A DNA stretch of 64,000 nucleotides from Ignavibacteria bacterium (GTDB lineage: Bacteria > Bacteroidota > Ignavibacteria > Ignavibacteriales > Melioribacteraceae): positions 147,311 through 211,310 of the forward strand of contig WPAE01000006.1 of NCBI GenBank assembly GCA_009773205.1, read 5' to 3'. Positions 62,400 to 64,000 of the stretch are shown one piece after another (position 1 is the stretch's first letter; every line of letters starts with the position of its first letter). The notes beneath the pieces were generated by a model. The model worked only from the letters and a program-made list of their open reading frames with translations, was not told the DNA's origin and did no database searches. A program made the position numbers and the translations under genes.

Positions 62400-62711
62400 A
62401 TACCTTCTTACAAGTTTTAGCAATTTATTTTACGAGTACACATACCAAATTTTCCCGGCTTCAAAAAAATCAGAACCTTAGATTTGTTGTAATAAACAAA
62501 GATGTAGAAAATTCATAATCGTTAGTAAATCCTTCCAACTATTATTGATTCATTTTCAAAAGAACTTACTTCTTCACCTAAAAACTATTTCGTTAGCGCT
62601 TAAACTCTTTCAGAGATTAATAAAAAACCGAAAACAAGCCAAAAACGCACTTTTCCGCAAAACAAGAAAATGGGGTAATAGTTAATAGGTAAAACAAAAA
62701 AAAGAGGTAGT
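62400..62711. other. Gene-free gap
   Basis: AT-rich, no supported reading frame, repeat or strong hairpin. AAAAAGAGG immediately before 62712 is the ribosome site of the next gene. Confidence 0.5.
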
Positions 62712-63041
62712 ATGAAACGCAAACTCAAAATTTTCTTTTTTGGTGCAATGGTTCTACTTCAAGTGCAGTTTATAAACGCTCAATCTGTAAGTGATGTTGC
62801 AGGTAGATATGTAAGCAAACTTAGTTCTTCGGACGTTTTATTGCTTATAGAAGATGGGAAGTTTGTGCTTAGAGAATCCGGTTTTACAATTAAAGGCAAA
62901 TGGGATTTAGAAGATGATAACGAAATAAGATTTAAATGGAGCGAATTTGGTGAGCCTTTAAAAACAAGAGCTAAAGCAAAATACAAAAACGGCAGAATTA
63001 TTGACCAAGATGGCGTTGTCTGGATAAAAAATGATGATTGA
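62712..63041 (+). CDS. Small exported protein, unknown
   Basis: 109 residues with a signal peptide (MKRKLKIFFFGAMVLLQVQF, cleavage near INAQS). The mature part is a small beta-rich domain: VAGRYVSKLSSSDVLLLIED, GFTIKGKWDLEDDNEIRFKW, lipocalin-like or copper-resistance-NlpE-like in rhythm but not assignable. AAGAGG precedes the ATG. Confidence 0.7.
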   Translation: MKRKLKIFFFGAMVLLQVQFINAQSVSDVAGRYVSKLSSSDVLLLIEDGKFVLRESGFTIKGKWDLEDDNEIRFKWSEFGEPLKTRAKAKYKNGRIIDQDGVVWIKNDD

Positions 63042-63167
63042 AGTTAGTTAAACAATTTAGACAACTAATTTTCTTAAAAGTAAGCAGGCATTCGGCTTAA
63101 CGGCAATGTGCCAATGTCTGACTTTAATTTGTTAAAGCGTTGCCAAATTAAAGTTAGAAGTAATGTT

Positions 63168-63896
63168 ATGAAAACATTTATTCGTTTTGCACTTTTCATT
63201 TTTTCTATTTCAGTTTTTGTTGGTTGTGGTGCTTCAACCTACACTTCTGAACGTTATGAATTAGCTCCATATAGTTCTGAAGAAAGCAAGCAAACCAAAG
63301 ATAATATTACTATTGAACGAGTGCCTTTAAATGAAATCCCAGAGGAATTTAAAGCGCTTGTTCAAGGTTGTAATGCATCTGGGCAGTTATTAGTTAAAAG
63401 CGGAAATGAACCTCATATGGTCTATGAGTATGCTTTACCAAGGGGAGGTTATCTAGAAAAATTACATATCACAAATAATACTGGACACGTAATAAGATTG
63501 AATAATTCTGTAATTGTTGCTTTCGATCCTGCGAATAATCAATACCCAATTAAAACTAAAGAAGAAATTAAGGCATTGTTACAACAAGAGAGACCTTGTC
63601 CTTCCACAAGCCAATTAGAAAGCAGAATAACTACGTTAAAGTTTTTTGAGCGGAATACAGAATTGTTGCCCAATATGACAACAACTGGTTACATATACTA
63701 TAAACCACAAGATTGGCGTATCCCTGGAACTTGGAAATTATCAATATTCGATTTCCCAGTAGAAACGGAAGCATCTGGGGTTGTCAAAAAAGCAATTACA
63801 TTTGAAATGCGATCAGTCGTAAAAAAGTATATTGACACATATAAAGTAGAGTTTATGAAACAACCGGAAAAAGTTTCTTCTGAGGAAGTAAAGTAA
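63168..63896 (+). CDS. Lipoprotein of unknown function
   Basis: 242 residues from ATG 63168. N-terminus MKTFIRFALFIFSISVFVGC is a lipoprotein signal with lipobox VFVGC. The mature part has a GGYLEKLHITNNTGHVIRLN beta segment and a later IYYKPQDWRIPGTWKLSIFD stretch. The frame is open 20 codons upstream, but that would bury the signal peptide. No family recognised. Confidence 0.75.
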   Translation: MKTFIRFALFIFSISVFVGCGASTYTSERYELAPYSSEESKQTKDNITIERVPLNEIPEEFKALVQGCNASGQLLVKSGNEPHMVYEYALPRGGYLEKLHITNNTGHVIRLNNSVIVAFDPANNQYPIKTKEEIKALLQQERPCPSTSQLESRITTLKFFERNTELLPNMTTTGYIYYKPQDWRIPGTWKLSIFDFPVETEASGVVKKAITFEMRSVVKKYIDTYKVEFMKQPEKVSSEEVK

Positions 63897-63912
63897 AAAT
63901 GCCTAACCCGCG

Positions 63913-63945
63913 TCTGCCAATGACCACTAAGTAATCATTGGCAGA
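63913..63945. terminator. Hairpin after the lipoprotein gene
   Basis: TCTGCCAATGA / TCATTGGCAGA, a perfect 11-bp stem with an 11-nt loop, about 17 bp after the stop. It could be a terminator (no T-run) or part of a recombination site; see the low-scored finding. Confidence 0.5.
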
Positions 63946-64000
63946 AGTTTGAGACCGAGTTGTTTAGCTTGAATATGTAAACGTTTTAATTGTTGTTCTT

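Overview
The window looks like a chromosomal segment of an AT-rich bacterium of the Bacteroidota/Chlorobiota superphylum. An anaerobic or facultative member such as the Ignavibacteria is my best guess. The reasons are: promoters with the Bacteroidetes-type -33/-7 pattern (TTTG-N19-TAATTTTG ahead of tRNA-Leu, TTTG-N20-TATCTTTG ahead of aspS); a relic of a type IX secretion C-terminal sorting domain; an oxygen-sensitive glycyl radical enzyme with its activase; and a type IV pilus/type II secretion-like machine, which is unusual for classical Bacteroidetes but known in deep branches. The lineage is an inference; no rRNA or other decisive marker is present.

Layout. 0-8 kb: housekeeping genes glnS (5' truncated by the window edge), gltX, a hybrid pseudo-histidine kinase with three receiver domains, clpP, tig and tRNA-Leu. 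8-13 kb: an accessory patch with degraded sequence, two DUF4143-type AAA ATPases, a DUF433 antitoxin-like gene, an MNT/HEPN toxin-antitoxin pair, a duplicated HEPN tail, and mobile palindromic repeats. 13-20 kb: a membrane Ser/Thr kinase with a YCF48-like sensor region, murA, a membrane gluzincin-TPR protein and a CCA-adding enzyme family gene. 20-28 kb: a MacAB-TolC-like exporter (TolC, membrane fusion protein, ATPase, two intact permeases, one pseudogene permease). Its permease block is flanked by inverted copies of one repeat family. 28-39.5 kb: aspS, then a pilus-like operon with twin atypical pilins, PilC, PilB, PilT, a PilM-PilN-like fusion, a PilO/PilP-like protein and a short secretin. 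39.6-46.2 kb: a signalling cluster with a 1170-residue hybrid kinase, a REC-DHp protein without a catalytic domain, an HK-REC protein and an NtrC-type sigma-54 activator.

46-64 kb: tRNA-Lys, a glycyl radical enzyme and its activase, a three-gene membrane operon (OB-fold-like, unknown, TerB-like), exoD, a relic of an AraC/XylR-type regulator beside galM and a Na+/sugar symporter, pta, a candidate divergent sigma/anti-sigma pair, a second MNT/HEPN pair with a nonsense codon in the HEPN gene, and two small exported proteins.

The most interesting points are the pilus-like operon whose two pilins start directly with GQQQLLLIVLG and lack the Glu5 of classical pilins; four families of short palindromic (MITE-like) repeats, including nested insertions; the enzymatically degenerate three-receiver kinase; and the sigma-like/zinc-anti-sigma-like pair. 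No CRISPR array, rRNA, prophage or intact transposase was seen.
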